Assembly (NCBI GenBank): GCA_040218795.1
Contig: JAVJQT010000005.1
Location: 310,001 to 374,000, forward strand
Origin: CCMP332 sp040218795
GTDB lineage: Bacteria > Bacteroidota > Bacteroidia > Cytophagales > CCMP332
Reading direction: 5' to 3'
Length of the DNA stretch: 64,000 nucleotides
Below, one piece after another: positions 27,401-35,659 of the stretch. The position numbers and the translations under genes are program-made. Position 1 is the stretch's first letter; every line of letters starts with the position of its first letter. Below the pieces are notes generated by a model that ran no database searches, had not been told where the DNA came from, and worked only from the letters and a program-made list of their open reading frames with translations.

Positions 27401-29736
27401 AATATGCCTGTTGTATCGATAGGAGCAGAAACATTTGTAAACGAAGTATTTGGAGAACTCATTAAGTATGTCGGTGTCCATGAATAAATATATGCGCTAT
27501 CGTTAGGTTCTCCTATTTGTACTTCAACTCCAGCGCATACGAAGGTATCCATTCCTGCTTCAGCGAAAAACCTGGCATAAGTAAGTGTAAATACCGAATC
27601 AGTGAACCGGCATCCATTGATATCTTCAATAAGAATTCTAAAGTATTCGACACGGTCAATGGTATCAAAATTTTCACCCTGAAAAAACAACGGACTTGTT
27701 ACTCCCGGAGGAAGGAATGATGTATCACCATAAGACACATAGCCAATTTGTGAAAATTGATTTGGATTAGCTGCTGTCCACAGGGGAGAATTGTTGGTAT
27801 CATTATGGCAGACAAAAAAACTATCGGAGCCCCAGGTATAAGAAGGTTTAGATGTAACTTCTAAAATAGCTGAGTCCAGTACTTCGCAACCTGAACTTTG
27901 ATTTGTGATTCTTGTATAAATAGTCTGAAATACTGAATTGTTAGAAAAATTAGGAATGGGCTTTATAATTGGATTTAAAGCAGTAGAATCAACAAAAAGC
28001 GATCCATCAGACCAGCTAATTGTTCCTCCCGAATTGAAAGAAAAAGGAAGAGTATCAAAAACATTCGGGCAAATCGAAAATGTATCCTGGAGATTATAAT
28101 TGGGTTGAGCTTTTAACTGAACCCTGAATGTATCAGCCTGAGTGCAACCACATCCATTTATTCCTTCTGAAATAATTACCGAACTATTCAAAACAGTATA
28201 ATTAATAGTTGAACCGGTACCAATTAATGATCCATTTTCAAACCACTGTATATTTTGAAGTGAATTTTGAAGACTTATTGTTTCATCGATGCATGCAAAA
28301 ACACTCGTGTCTTTTGCTGTTAAAGTTATTGACGGATCGTGTAATTGTTTGATTTCACAATCGGTCAAAACCCGACTGTAAATTTTTACTTCATCGATTT
28401 TCCCTCTAAAAAAACGTTGTGCATTCCCATCGCTATAGCTTCTTCCAATATTGAATTCGGCTCCGGCTTGCAAATATGAAAACTGACCTCCTGTTCCATT
28501 GATTACTGAATTCTCACTCACAAAATTTCCATTAGCATATAGTCTAACCACCCCATTTTGGTATGTTCCGGTCAGGTGAACCCACAGGTTGTAATTTAGA
28601 GTATTAGAAATTGCAAATGATCCATTTCCCGCTTGTGGAGTAGAAGTGCCTGGATTAAAATTTGCATCAAATTTATCATCATTTTCAGTTCTCATTCTAA
28701 GACCCAGGTCTCCGGTTGTTTTTCTACCTAATTGAATTCCAACATATCTGTTAATTATTCCTTGAGGCTGCAATGGATTGAACCAAGCAGAAATAGTCAT
28801 TCCATTCTGAAGATTGGGGTTTAAAATATTCCCCAGAAATATATAGTCGTTTGCGCCATCAAAATTGTATGCTGAATTGGGATTTCCATTCCGATCCTGA
28901 GTCAGAGATGCGCCATTATTTACTCCATTATTATTATTTCCTGACACATCTAGGGTGTTGCCATTAAATGGATAATAGGCCACTAAATCCGTATTTATGT
29001 CTATATCCAATAATTCCTGTATTTCACAATCGCTTAAAGCCCGGTTGTAAATGGCTATATCATCAATTTTTCCTCGGTAATGCGATGGATTCAAAGTACC
29101 CCCTCTTTTACCAATGTACATTGGCAATGAGTTACCTGTACCACAGGAAGTATTATCTGTTACCTGATTTATCAGAACGCCATCGATATACATTGTTAAA
29201 CTTAATCCATCTTTTACATAAATTAAGCTGTGCCAATTATTGTCAATTATTGAATTGTTTGAAAGCAATACCGGAAAATTGGAACATGGCTGATCAAATC
29301 GCAGCATTTGTAAAGTGCCTATAGGCGGCGTTCTTCTCATTCGAATTGCAAAAGGATAAGAGGGGTTTGAGCCACCGGGAAAATCTTCCCACTTTCCGAT
29401 GATATCAACTACATTACCACTCCCCAATTGAGTTTGTGGTTGTACCCAAACAGAAATAGTAAAATCATCATTTGGACCAAAATTGACCAAAGCATTGTGC
29501 GCAACTTGAATAAAATCATTAATTCCATCAAAATCATAGGCAGAATTTGGGTTGCCAAAACGATCGCTCGTCAACGTTGCCCCATTGACAATTCCATTTA
29601 ATGCATTTCCACTAAGATCATTGGCATTGCCATTAAATGGGTACCATGCCACCAGGCCATTTGTCGGAATTGTTTGAGCAAATCCCGGAAGAAAAAAAGA
29701 AACAAGGAAAAGGATAATAAAACATAGTCTTAGCAC
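24451..29736 (-). CDS. Giant LamG/PKD-like surface protein with type B (gliding-associated) T9SS sorting domain
   Basis: This is a 1761-residue secreted protein. Signal peptide: LCFIILFLVSFFLPGFAQ. Two LamG/concanavalin-like domains (about 25-240 and 245-470) are close copies: both open with AW/YYPFNGN, contain NPNSAYxFDGxNDxI and end in the KIDD/EVxIYxRxLxDCEIxxL pattern. From about 480 to 1500 come many Ig/PKD-like repeats with CxGxxDT.. units. The last 85 residues (VVTANGDGYNDKFVIENI, YNRSGRPVF, SGVYYYQFKVKG) are the type B sorting domain first noted in gliding-motility proteins. The start is GTG; a TAATTTTG box lies exactly 4 nt before it. It is likely an adhesin or matrix protein on the cell surface. 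Confidence 0.88.
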   Translation of the reverse strand: MLRLCFIILFLVSFFLPGFAQTIPTNGLVAWYPFNGNANDLSGNALNGIVNGATLTSDRFGNPNSAYDFDGINDFIQVAHNALVNFGPNDDFTISVWVQPQTQLGSGNVVDIIGKWEDFPGGSNPSYPFAIRMRRTPPIGTLQMLRFDQPCSNFPVLLSNNSIIDNNWHSLIYVKDGLSLTMYIDGVLINQVTDNTSCGTGNSLPMYIGKRGGTLNPSHYRGKIDDIAIYNRALSDCEIQELLDIDINTDLVAYYPFNGNTLDVSGNNNNGVNNGASLTQDRNGNPNSAYNFDGANDYIFLGNILNPNLQNGMTISAWFNPLQPQGIINRYVGIQLGRKTTGDLGLRMRTENDDKFDANFNPGTSTPQAGNGSFAISNTLNYNLWVHLTGTYQNGVVRLYANGNFVSENSVINGTGGQFSYLQAGAEFNIGRSYSDGNAQRFFRGKIDEVKIYSRVLTDCEIKQLHDPSITLTAKDTSVFACIDETISLQNSLQNIQWFENGSLIGTGSTINYTVLNSSVIISEGINGCGCTQADTFRVQLKAQPNYNLQDTFSICPNVFDTLPFSFNSGGTISWSDGSLFVDSTALNPIIKPIPNFSNNSVFQTIYTRITNQSSGCEVLDSAILEVTSKPSYTWGSDSFFVCHNDTNNSPLWTAANPNQFSQIGYVSYGDTSFLPPGVTSPLFFQGENFDTIDRVEYFRILIEDINGCRFTDSVFTLTYARFFAEAGMDTFVCAGVEVQIGEPNDSAYIYSWTPTYLMSSPNTSFTNVSAPIDTTGILTAHFHLKKTDTITGCEERDSVWVWFNRYFDIEAGDDTIMCSQDIISLGENAKSGFSYQWLGSDSISNLTISNPDFSYLNPDTASQTLNLIVEIIEDSTQCKNSDTVEITVKPQIYVNAGSDIDICGSDTVPIGFNNNQAYSYTWNSTNGLFNSLIDSTVFSLDNFTDTLKSFEYFLKATFDGCEESDSILIDVRPKPFDDLSGPNIVCPGVDSAEYFVGRPFTNYSYSWFIDGGNISVNNNDSVIVAWDSTNFNAFVGHYPTNPFGCVGDTFIWNVRINPLLIPEIDVDTLRYCERDKNVQDYNILYPIVNSNYTWFVEGGQILNGQGTDQVSVAWDSLGFGQIWVAEENITNIDSCFGTSDTLNIEVLPDPVLDSIRGPIDLCDFGDTLDYTTLSTLTGITYWFSDSVSQIVGSNQGDTIQITTTADGDFTITSYSLSSEGCYSDTISQQVNVRYFQIPEIEIDTGKICFWDSTDFTFRIKDRYDSSDYQWTSNHGQIVQGQGDSEMTLRVYQPDTVQIYVTELNNAVEDTCYGISDTIEIYFYPRPERNLNISGPDTLCFSQDCAWYKYPGWDNSSFYWSTNAGVCNTMVSYDSIELGFPNTGNYYLSVVETSEYDCVGDTVECVMEVFPNPQTSISFNDSIICPSDKLNRIYQADGFDFSEFSWDIKGGIINFGQGSDIISVNWEDTADLYLSVFETSFADCSNDTIEFPIYTDNMRADLFVLGYDSTFSDFTLRGNSNSVDFNENQELYLLAGESIPEYLSKTIIENGEEVFILDSIFGSNVYYYQYSGVNACGDTLYSKTHNNILLKANAEEELNYFEFEWNPYEAWNGDVVYQLYEFLNKDNSVLIEETSENQYEFENADKFFEHCFYVLAENTEQPELISRSNLVCLEFLRKLKLPDVVTANGDGYNDKFVIENIHLYPEHRLEIYNRSGRPVFNSDNYQNDWPSVDLASGVYYYQFKVKGNYKEEFGGYIHLMR

Positions 29737-29740
29737 TTCA

Positions 29741-29748
29741 CAAAATTA
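29741..29748 (-). promoter_or_regulatory. TAnnTTTG box 4 nt before the GTG of the giant surface protein
   Basis: TAATTTTG on the minus strand is followed by TGAA and then GTG. This supports GTG at 29736 as the start and a leaderless transcript. Confidence 0.5.
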
Positions 29749-29767
29749 ACAAAGAGTAGGCGATTTT

Positions 29768-30229
29768 TTATAATGATTTTCGGATTGCCATGGCATATCC
29801 CAAATGCAGCCCCTCATGAACCGGAAGGAAGCTCAAAGCATCATCGACACTTTTGAGTTCTACTCCATAACTCGTTATATAATTCTTGAAATACATAAAG
29901 CGATCTTCTTTAAAATCTCTTTCTACCGATTCTAAAGTGATTTTTGAAATTTCCAATATGGATTTCACCCCCTCTTCATTGTATTTTTTAATCGGTCGAC
30001 TTCCTTTTCTAAATGCATTTAAAAATTCTTCATCAACAATTAATGGCAAAGATGATAAACCATAGGTCAGCAATTGTTGGGTTGCAATAGCATGCCCAAA
30101 ATTCCAAATTATATTATTGCTAAAGCCTTTGGGAATCTTATTCAATTCTTCATTTGTAAGGGAACGAATTAGCTTCTCGAAATTCTCTCTTGTTTGCTTT
30201 ATGATGTAAAACCGATAATCAAATATCAT
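29768..30229 (-). CDS. DinB-family four-helix protein
   Basis: This 153-residue cytoplasmic protein is of the DinB/YfiT-like superfamily (not the polymerase). Helical segments and the histidine pattern fit: NIIWNFGHAIATQQLLTYG near 42-60 and SFLPVHEGLHLGYAMAIRK near 133-151 supply the metal-binding histidines. Members are metal-dependent thiol transferases or of unknown role, often stress-linked. It follows the ATP-grasp gene with one base between stop and start (TGAAATG), so the two are coupled. Confidence 0.8.
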   Translation of the reverse strand: MIFDYRFYIIKQTRENFEKLIRSLTNEELNKIPKGFSNNIIWNFGHAIATQQLLTYGLSSLPLIVDEEFLNAFRKGSRPIKKYNEEGVKSILEISKITLESVERDFKEDRFMYFKNYITSYGVELKSVDDALSFLPVHEGLHLGYAMAIRKSL

Positions 30230-30230
30230 T

Positions 30231-31136
30231 TCAGAAATATTTATTTTTTAATAGCCTTGCAAATACCATTGCCGAATCGGGATTAAATCTAAACCACAAT
30301 TCCGGTTCTATCAATTCCAATTCCGAAAGGACCAATTCACCCTTTTTATTCCATAAAAGATCAACCCTGGCATAATCCGGAATTTCTCCCCATGCTTTTA
30401 GCGCTTTTTGACCGAACTCTATTTCATTTGCTGAGGCTTCATAGCTTTCAACTGTACCACCAAAATCATCCTGCACACGAAAATCCCCTTGCTTTGCTCT
30501 TTTGAGAATGGCATGTGTAAACTGCCCACCGAAATACATAAGTGATAATTCACCACGTGTCAAAACCTGCTCCTCAAAAATCTGAAATAAGAAATTCTCA
30601 TTTTTTAAAAGCTTTGATATATGGTCTGAAAGCGCATCTGCATTTTCTCGATTTACGATATAGGTTTCTCTTGCAGCTGCTGAAACACAAGGCTTAACAA
30701 TGGCCCTCTCCCATTGTCTGGCATTTAACATGCTCTCAAAATTCACATTTTGACCCATTCTTAACAATTCTGTTTCTGAAATTCTTATTCCATTTTCCTG
30801 AAGCTCCAACAAGTATTTCTTGTCAAGATTTCTGTATATGATGGATATTTTATTTATGGTTTTACTTTCATTTTCAATGCGGCTAAGCCAATTTTTAAAC
30901 GCTTCAAAACGCTGATAATAATCCCATGTGGTTCGAAATAATAAATACCGCGGAATTGAAAAGTCAATAGAGGTATCGGACCAGGATACCCTTTGTGAGC
31001 TGATTCCATTTTTTTTTAAGGCATTCCTAAGAATTTCATCTTCCAAAAGAATATTTCTATTGTATTCATTGTTTTCTTTTGGCTCGAGATATCTGTCTTC
31101 TGTTAATAAAAATATATCGGTTTTTGTGCTTAGCAT
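30231..31136 (-). CDS. ATP-grasp domain protein
   Basis: This 301-residue cytoplasmic protein has the ATP-grasp architecture. An N-terminal domain (FLLTEDRYLEP, YLLFRTTWDYYQRFEAF) is followed by the ATP-binding region (ERAIVKPCVSAAARETYIV, FLFQIFEEQVLTRGELSLMY) and the closing catalytic strands ARVDLLW and LVLSELELIEPELWFR with acidic metal ligands. It resembles ATP-grasp ligases near cycloserine DcsG and glutathione synthetase, which join a carboxylate to an amine or thiol. The product cannot be predicted. It is coupled to the DinB-like gene. Confidence 0.8.
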   Translation of the reverse strand: MLSTKTDIFLLTEDRYLEPKENNEYNRNILLEDEILRNALKKNGISSQRVSWSDTSIDFSIPRYLLFRTTWDYYQRFEAFKNWLSRIENESKTINKISIIYRNLDKKYLLELQENGIRISETELLRMGQNVNFESMLNARQWERAIVKPCVSAAARETYIVNRENADALSDHISKLLKNENFLFQIFEEQVLTRGELSLMYFGGQFTHAILKRAKQGDFRVQDDFGGTVESYEASANEIEFGQKALKAWGEIPDYARVDLLWNKKGELVLSELELIEPELWFRFNPDSAMVFARLLKNKYF

Positions 31137-31180
31137 TTCCAGTCCATTTCAGTCCAATTCCAATTAATTCAATTGTGGAT

Positions 31181-31188
31181 TATATTTG
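31181..31188 (+). promoter_or_regulatory. TAnnTTTG box 3 nt before the cyclase TTG start
   Basis: TATATTTG matches the -7 consensus; three bases separate it from TTG at 31192. It is used here to choose 31192 over 31186 as the start codon. Confidence 0.45.
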
Positions 31189-31191
31189 AGC

Positions 31192-32307
31192 TTGCTAAAA
31201 TTAATACGAAATATTCCTTTTTATCTCTTTGTCATTTTTTATTGGCTTTTTGTAATTGAAATAGTCACCATGACCTCGGTCTATACCACGAGAGGCTTAT
31301 TGGATTTTAATGACATCAATTGGTCTAAAGAATCCAATCCGGTGATCTATTATCTTGTATCATGGAATCAATTTGTAGAAAGTGCGCTTTTCGCCATTTT
31401 TCTGGGAATATTATTTATTCTAATCAATGAATTATCCGAAACACTGCATTGGGATAAATTCAGTTTTGGCAAATCGCTGATGTATAAATCACTCCTCTAT
31501 ATTGTAGGACTTGTCATCATATTCGCCCTGGTTTATACCATTCTTACCAATTTTGGCTCGGTCGACCCATCCATTTACAATGACGCTTCTGCTGCCCTTA
31601 AATACTTCAAAGAGGTATTTTTAGTAATGGGAATATATCTCATTTTTAATATTATACTTCTCAATTTTATCGTGCAAAATATCCAAAAAACGGGCCGTCA
31701 GAATATCATTAGTTTTTTGACCGGTAAATACCATCGTCCCATTATTGAAGATCGCGTATTTATGTTTTTGGATTTAAAATCCTCTACGTCCTATGCGGAA
31801 AAACTGGGCAGCATTCGCTATAGCACCATGCTCAGAGATTGTTTTCACGATATCAATCATATTGTGAGGGAATACCACGCACAGATATACCAATATGTAG
31901 GCGACGAAATTGTACTTACCTGGGAATGGAACAAGAAAAAGGATCATATCAATTTTATAGACTTGTATTTTGCTTTTAAAAACCGTCTTGAGTCAAGGAG
32001 GAAATATTACAATGAAAAGTACGGCCTCTTACCCGTTTTCAAAGCAGGATTGCATGGAGGAAATGTAACCGTTGCCGAAATAGGACAGATAAAACGCGAT
32101 ATTGCCTTTCACGGTGATGTGCTGAACACAACATCCAGAATTCAGGATCTTTGCAATCCCCTGAAAGCCTCTTTTTTAATTTCAGACGACCTCCTTTCCC
32201 GCATTGAGTCAAAAGGAAATTATTTATATAAAAATTTAGGTGAACATTTACTAAGGGGAAAAACTAAAAAAGTAGGTTTGTATGCTATTGAAATGCCCTC
32301 TATCTAA
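31192..32307 (+). CDS. Membrane class III nucleotidyl (probably adenylate) cyclase
   Basis: This protein of about 371 residues has four predicted membrane helices in the first 165 residues (for example FYLFVIFYWLFVIEIV and YIVGLVIIFALVYTIL) and a C-terminal cyclase domain (about 185-371). The metal aspartates are D194 in MFLDLKSSTSYAEKLG and D238 in YVGDEIVLTW. IKRDIAFHGDVLNTTSRIQD has the aspartate that in adenylate cyclases selects adenine, plus the transition-state N and R. There is no ATG start; TTG at 31192 follows a TATATTTG promoter box (31181-31188) by 3 nt, while the upstream TTG at 31186 lies within that box. A TonB receptor gene begins 4 nt after the stop. Adenylate rather than guanylate is an inference. 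Confidence 0.83.
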   Translation: MLKLIRNIPFYLFVIFYWLFVIEIVTMTSVYTTRGLLDFNDINWSKESNPVIYYLVSWNQFVESALFAIFLGILFILINELSETLHWDKFSFGKSLMYKSLLYIVGLVIIFALVYTILTNFGSVDPSIYNDASAALKYFKEVFLVMGIYLIFNIILLNFIVQNIQKTGRQNIISFLTGKYHRPIIEDRVFMFLDLKSSTSYAEKLGSIRYSTMLRDCFHDINHIVREYHAQIYQYVGDEIVLTWEWNKKKDHINFIDLYFAFKNRLESRRKYYNEKYGLLPVFKAGLHGGNVTVAEIGQIKRDIAFHGDVLNTTSRIQDLCNPLKASFLISDDLLSRIESKGNYLYKNLGEHLLRGKTKKVGLYAIEMPSI

Positions 32308-32311
32308 AATT

Positions 32312-34732
32312 ATGAAATTCAAAGCATCAGCATTTTTACTGTTTTCGCTTTCAATCAGTCAATTATGGGCTCAAACACTGATAATCAGCGATGATTTTGA
32401 CAAACAGGCCCTTGAATACGTTAGCGTAATCGCCCCTCAATTCGAGTTTATTGGCTATTCCGATGCTAAAGGCAGAGTAGATATTTCTTCCATTAATGGA
32501 GCTGACAGCATAATTATACATTTTGTGGGCTATAAGGATCTTCATTTATCCTTTGACAGTCTGGATTCATTAGATTTTAGAATTGAAATGAGCGCAAAGC
32601 ATTTGGCTTTGGAAGAAATAGTGGTTTCCGCTTCGCGATGGCAGGAAAATGCCAGTGATGTTTCCATGAAGGTCACAGGTATTCCGCAGCGAAAAATTGC
32701 CATTCAAAACCCTCAAACCAGTGCTGATATTGTTGGCTTATCCGGGGAGGTTTATATACAAAAGAGTCAACAGGGTGGCGGAAGTCCAATGATAAGGGGG
32801 TTTGCTGCCAACAGGGTTTTAATCGCTGTTGACGGTATCAGAATGAACAATGCCATATTCAGAAGTGGCAATCTTCAAAACATCATCAATATTGATCCTT
32901 TTAGCATTTCACAGGCCGAAGTTATATTTGGGCCCGGCTCTACACTTTTTGGCAGCGATGCCATAGGCGGGGTTATGAATTTTCATACCATACAGCCTCT
33001 CTATTCTAAGGATACATCCACATTTAAAGATGCCAACAGTCTTATTCGCTACTCTTCCGCATCCAATGAAAACACAGCTCATCTTGACTTCAGGATGGGA
33101 AGTAAAGCCTTTGCTTCAGCCACGAGTTTTAGCTTTTCAAGGTTTGGAGATCTTGAAATGGGCTCAAGAGGTCCCGATTTTTATTTGAGAAATGACTATA
33201 TACAGGAAAGTTTTGCCGAAGATCGAATTATAGAAAATAGCAATCCGGAAAAACAGATTGGAACGGGCTACAGCCAATACAATCTAATGCAAAAAATTGG
33301 ATTTAAACCAAATGAAAAGATGGATTTAACCTATGCCTTTCAATATTCCGGAACAAGTGATATACCGCGTTATGACCGCCTCACGCAAAGAGATGAAAAC
33401 GATACGCTGGTTTATGCCCGTTGGGATTACGGCCCACAAAATTGGATGCTCCATAGCCTGACTGCCAATCTCAATAAAAAAACCAGCTTTTACGATGATT
33501 TTAGAGCCATATTGGCTTTTCAGCGTTTTGAAGAGAGTCGTGAAACAAGAAGATTTCGCTCGGGAATAGGTACCGTAAATGCAGAAGCAGTCAATGCTTA
33601 TTCGGCCAACCTGGATTTCAAAAAACAAGCCGATGCGAAAAATGAATTTTTCTATGGCCTCGAAATGCTTTACAATTCAATTGCTTCCGAAGCTTCTATC
33701 TATCGAAGAGACCCAAATGACAGCAGCAGCATTGCAAATAGCACAAGGTATCCGGATGGTTCGAATTGGTTGTCCGCCGGTGCCTACCTCAGCGTAAAAT
33801 CTGAAATTATGGACAATCTTATATTACATGGCGGATTGCGTTTTAATCAAATTGTGTTGAATGCCGATTTTGACTCTGCTAATTTTCTGGTTCCGGTTAG
33901 AACTATAAATCTCAATACCTCTGCAATCACTGGAAGTGCGGGTTTGAACTATAAACTTGAAGAAGACCTGATCCTTACGCTCAATTTAAGTTCGGGATTT
34001 CGCGCACCGAATATCGATGATATCGCAAAGGTTTTTGACTCCGAACCCGGAGCTGTTTTGGTGCCTAACCCCGACTTGAAATCCGAGTACGCCTACAGCG
34101 CTGATATTGGATTCAGAAAATATTTTGAAGACGCATTCTTCTTTAAAGCCAATGCTTTTTATACCCTATTGGAAAATGCGATGGTAAGAAGGGATTATGT
34201 CTTTAACGGACAGGACAGCTTGCTTTTTCAAGGTGAATTGAGCCGTGTTCAGGCCATTCAAAATGCTGCTTCTGCCTATGTCTATGGATTTCAGATTGGT
34301 ATGGATATAAATTTTACCTCATGGCTGACGCTTGAGCTAAAATACAATTGGCAAAAAGGACAAGAAGAACTGGATGATGGAAGCACTTCCAGTATGAGAC
34401 ATGTAGCGCCGGAATTTGGAGCGGCACAAATCAATTTCAAACGCGCAAAATTTGAGGCCCTGGCATCATTAATTTACAATGGGGAAATTGTTTACAATGA
34501 CCTGGCGGTATCAGAAAGAGCCAAAGAAAACCTCTATACAAAAGATGCACTCGGAAGACCATTTTCATCTTCCTGGATTACTTTAAATTTAAAAACCGGC
34601 TATCATGTCAGCGATCATACTTCGATAAGATTCGGTATAGAAAATATCACTGATCAACGCTATCGCCCCTACTCTTCCGGTATTGCCGCGGCCGGGAGGA
34701 ATTTTATTGGATCACTCGCTGTCAGTTTTTAA
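32312..34732 (+). CDS. TonB-dependent outer-membrane receptor, heme/hemoglobin-receptor-like
   Basis: This 806-residue protein has signal peptide MKFKASAFLLFSLSISQLWA, an N-terminal carboxypeptidase-regulatory-like beta domain (about 25-100), the plug (about 115-230; ALEEIVVSASRW as TonB-box-like start, SPMIRGFAANRVLIAVDGIR, FGPGSTLFGSDAIGGVMNFH) and a barrel. NPDLKSEYAYSADIGFRKYF and the C-terminal IENITDQRYRPYSSGIAAAG, ending in F, are typical. The plug wording is close to the hemoglobin/heme receptor subgroup, so heme or iron-complex uptake is likely but not shown. It begins 4 nt after the cyclase stop; ATG 32312 gives the normal signal, unlike the in-frame ATG at 32282. Confidence 0.88.
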   Translation: MKFKASAFLLFSLSISQLWAQTLIISDDFDKQALEYVSVIAPQFEFIGYSDAKGRVDISSINGADSIIIHFVGYKDLHLSFDSLDSLDFRIEMSAKHLALEEIVVSASRWQENASDVSMKVTGIPQRKIAIQNPQTSADIVGLSGEVYIQKSQQGGGSPMIRGFAANRVLIAVDGIRMNNAIFRSGNLQNIINIDPFSISQAEVIFGPGSTLFGSDAIGGVMNFHTIQPLYSKDTSTFKDANSLIRYSSASNENTAHLDFRMGSKAFASATSFSFSRFGDLEMGSRGPDFYLRNDYIQESFAEDRIIENSNPEKQIGTGYSQYNLMQKIGFKPNEKMDLTYAFQYSGTSDIPRYDRLTQRDENDTLVYARWDYGPQNWMLHSLTANLNKKTSFYDDFRAILAFQRFEESRETRRFRSGIGTVNAEAVNAYSANLDFKKQADAKNEFFYGLEMLYNSIASEASIYRRDPNDSSSIANSTRYPDGSNWLSAGAYLSVKSEIMDNLILHGGLRFNQIVLNADFDSANFLVPVRTINLNTSAITGSAGLNYKLEEDLILTLNLSSGFRAPNIDDIAKVFDSEPGAVLVPNPDLKSEYAYSADIGFRKYFEDAFFFKANAFYTLLENAMVRRDYVFNGQDSLLFQGELSRVQAIQNAASAYVYGFQIGMDINFTSWLTLELKYNWQKGQEELDDGSTSSMRHVAPEFGAAQINFKRAKFEALASLIYNGEIVYNDLAVSERAKENLYTKDALGRPFSSSWITLNLKTGYHVSDHTSIRFGIENITDQRYRPYSSGIAAAGRNFIGSLAVSF

Positions 34733-34858
34733 AATTCATTCAATAAATTTTAAATGACGAGGGTCGAATTAAGAATTAATACCAATGATTGAAACAGGAA
34801 TTTCAATTGTTTACGAATTTCTATAATTTCAGCTTGCTTCTTTATTTATCTTAATTAA

Positions 34859-35212
34859 ATGAAAGAGAATATAATACAAGTTAAAACCTTTGAATTTGCA
34901 CTAGAGATTATTGATGTATATAAATTATTAGCCTTTGAAAAGAAGGAGTTTGTAATGAGCAAGCAACTTTTGAGATCAGGAACTTCTATAGGTGCAAACG
35001 TTGAAGAATCAGTTGGAGCACAATCAAAAAAAGATTTTCTTAATAAAATTTCAATTTCATACAAGGAGGCACGAGAAACCAGATATTGGATAAGACTTCT
35101 TCATTTATCAAAATACCTTGATAAGAAACATAATGTTGAATTATTAGACAGAATAGATGAAATACTCAGAATTCTTGGGAGCATTCAAAAAACTATAAAG
35201 TCTAAAATCTAA
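34859..35212 (+). CDS. Four-helix-bundle protein (23S rRNA intervening-sequence family)
   Basis: This 117-residue all-helical protein has the family signature SKQLLRSGTSIGANVEESVGAQSKKDFLNK (split here as SKQLLRSGTSIGANVEE and SVGAQSKKDFLNK) followed by YKEARETRYWIRLL. The fold is shared with proteins encoded in 23S rRNA intervening sequences and with the Avd accessory protein of diversity-generating retroelements. No rRNA or retroelement is near, so this is a stand-alone copy of unknown function, probably nucleic-acid-binding. It lies between the TonB receptor and tRNA-Leu in a repeat-bearing intergenic region. Confidence 0.88.
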   Translation: MKENIIQVKTFEFALEIIDVYKLLAFEKKEFVMSKQLLRSGTSIGANVEESVGAQSKKDFLNKISISYKEARETRYWIRLLHLSKYLDKKHNVELLDRIDEILRILGSIQKTIKSKI

Positions 35213-35333
35213 AAAACAGTCTCATTTGCACACAACTAATTTCAATTCTAATTCGAATTTCGAAATTGTACTATTCGTGCTGAAATAATCATCTGGTATT
35301 TGACCTTTTAATTCATTGTTATATACATTTGCG

Positions 35334-35341
35334 GCACCACT
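35334..35341 (+). promoter_or_regulatory. TAnnTTTG box of tRNA-Leu
   Basis: TACATTTG ends 9 nt before the first tRNA base, the right place for a -7 element. No good -33 TTTG is at standard spacing. Confidence 0.45.
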
Positions 35342-35350
35342 CTAATATTA

Positions 35351-35434
35351 GCGCACGTGGTGGAATTGGTAGACACGCTAGCTTGAGGGGCTAGTGGGAG
35401 CAATCCCGTGGAGGTTCGAGTCCTCTCGTGCGCA
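35351..35434 (+). tRNA. tRNA-Leu (anticodon GAG)
   Basis: This is an 84-nt class II tRNA. The acceptor stem is gcgcacg / cgtgcgc with discriminator A at 35434. The D arm contains ggtggaattggtagacacg, the anticodon stem ctagc / gctag encloses loop ttgaggg with anticodon GAG, and the long variable arm is ggga-gcaa-tccc. The T arm has ggaggttcgagtcctct. The CCA end is not encoded. It reads leucine CUU/CUC codons. Confidence 0.95.
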
Positions 35435-35457
35435 CTATCTGAATTTTCAATTTTATT

Positions 35458-35527
35458 ATTCGACATTCGTAATTCGACCCTCGTAATTCTACTCTCATAA
35501 TTCTACATTAGTCATTCTACATTCGTC
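35458..35527. repeat. 14-bp tandem repeat, five degenerate units
   Basis: Five consecutive 14-mers: attcgacattcgta, attcgaccctcgta, attctactctcata, attctacattagtc and attctacattcgtc (35458-35527). They share attc.ac..tcgt. There are no spacers, so it is not a CRISPR array. The array begins 24 nt after tRNA-Leu. Confidence 0.8.
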
Positions 35528-35659
35528 CTTTGTAATTAAATCATTTTTTTCACTTCCAAAATTCTGCATTTCACATTCCAAATAATTAGGTCCACCCCTA
35601 TTTGATTCTTTATAATATGACGCGGTTCTACATTTGAGTCAAGATCAAATAATAAAATC

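Larger units (their letters stand above)
35213..35659. other. Intergenic region with tRNA-Leu and a tandem repeat array
   Basis: There is no protein gene. The region holds the tRNA and its promoter, the 14-bp tandem repeats at 35458-35527, further loose copies of the attct.cattt theme to about 35590, and a TACATTTG box (35629-35636) that probably belongs to the gene at 35660. The AT-rich stretch 35235-35270 has short nested inverted repeats (aattcgaatttcgaaatt) without a clear function. Confidence 0.6.

Noticed and set aside
34859..35212. Intervening sequence of a 23S rRNA gene
   Set aside because: No rRNA sequence flanks the four-helix-bundle gene.
35458..35527. CRISPR-like array
   Set aside because: Units are contiguous 14-mers without spacers, diverged from each other, and no cas gene is present.
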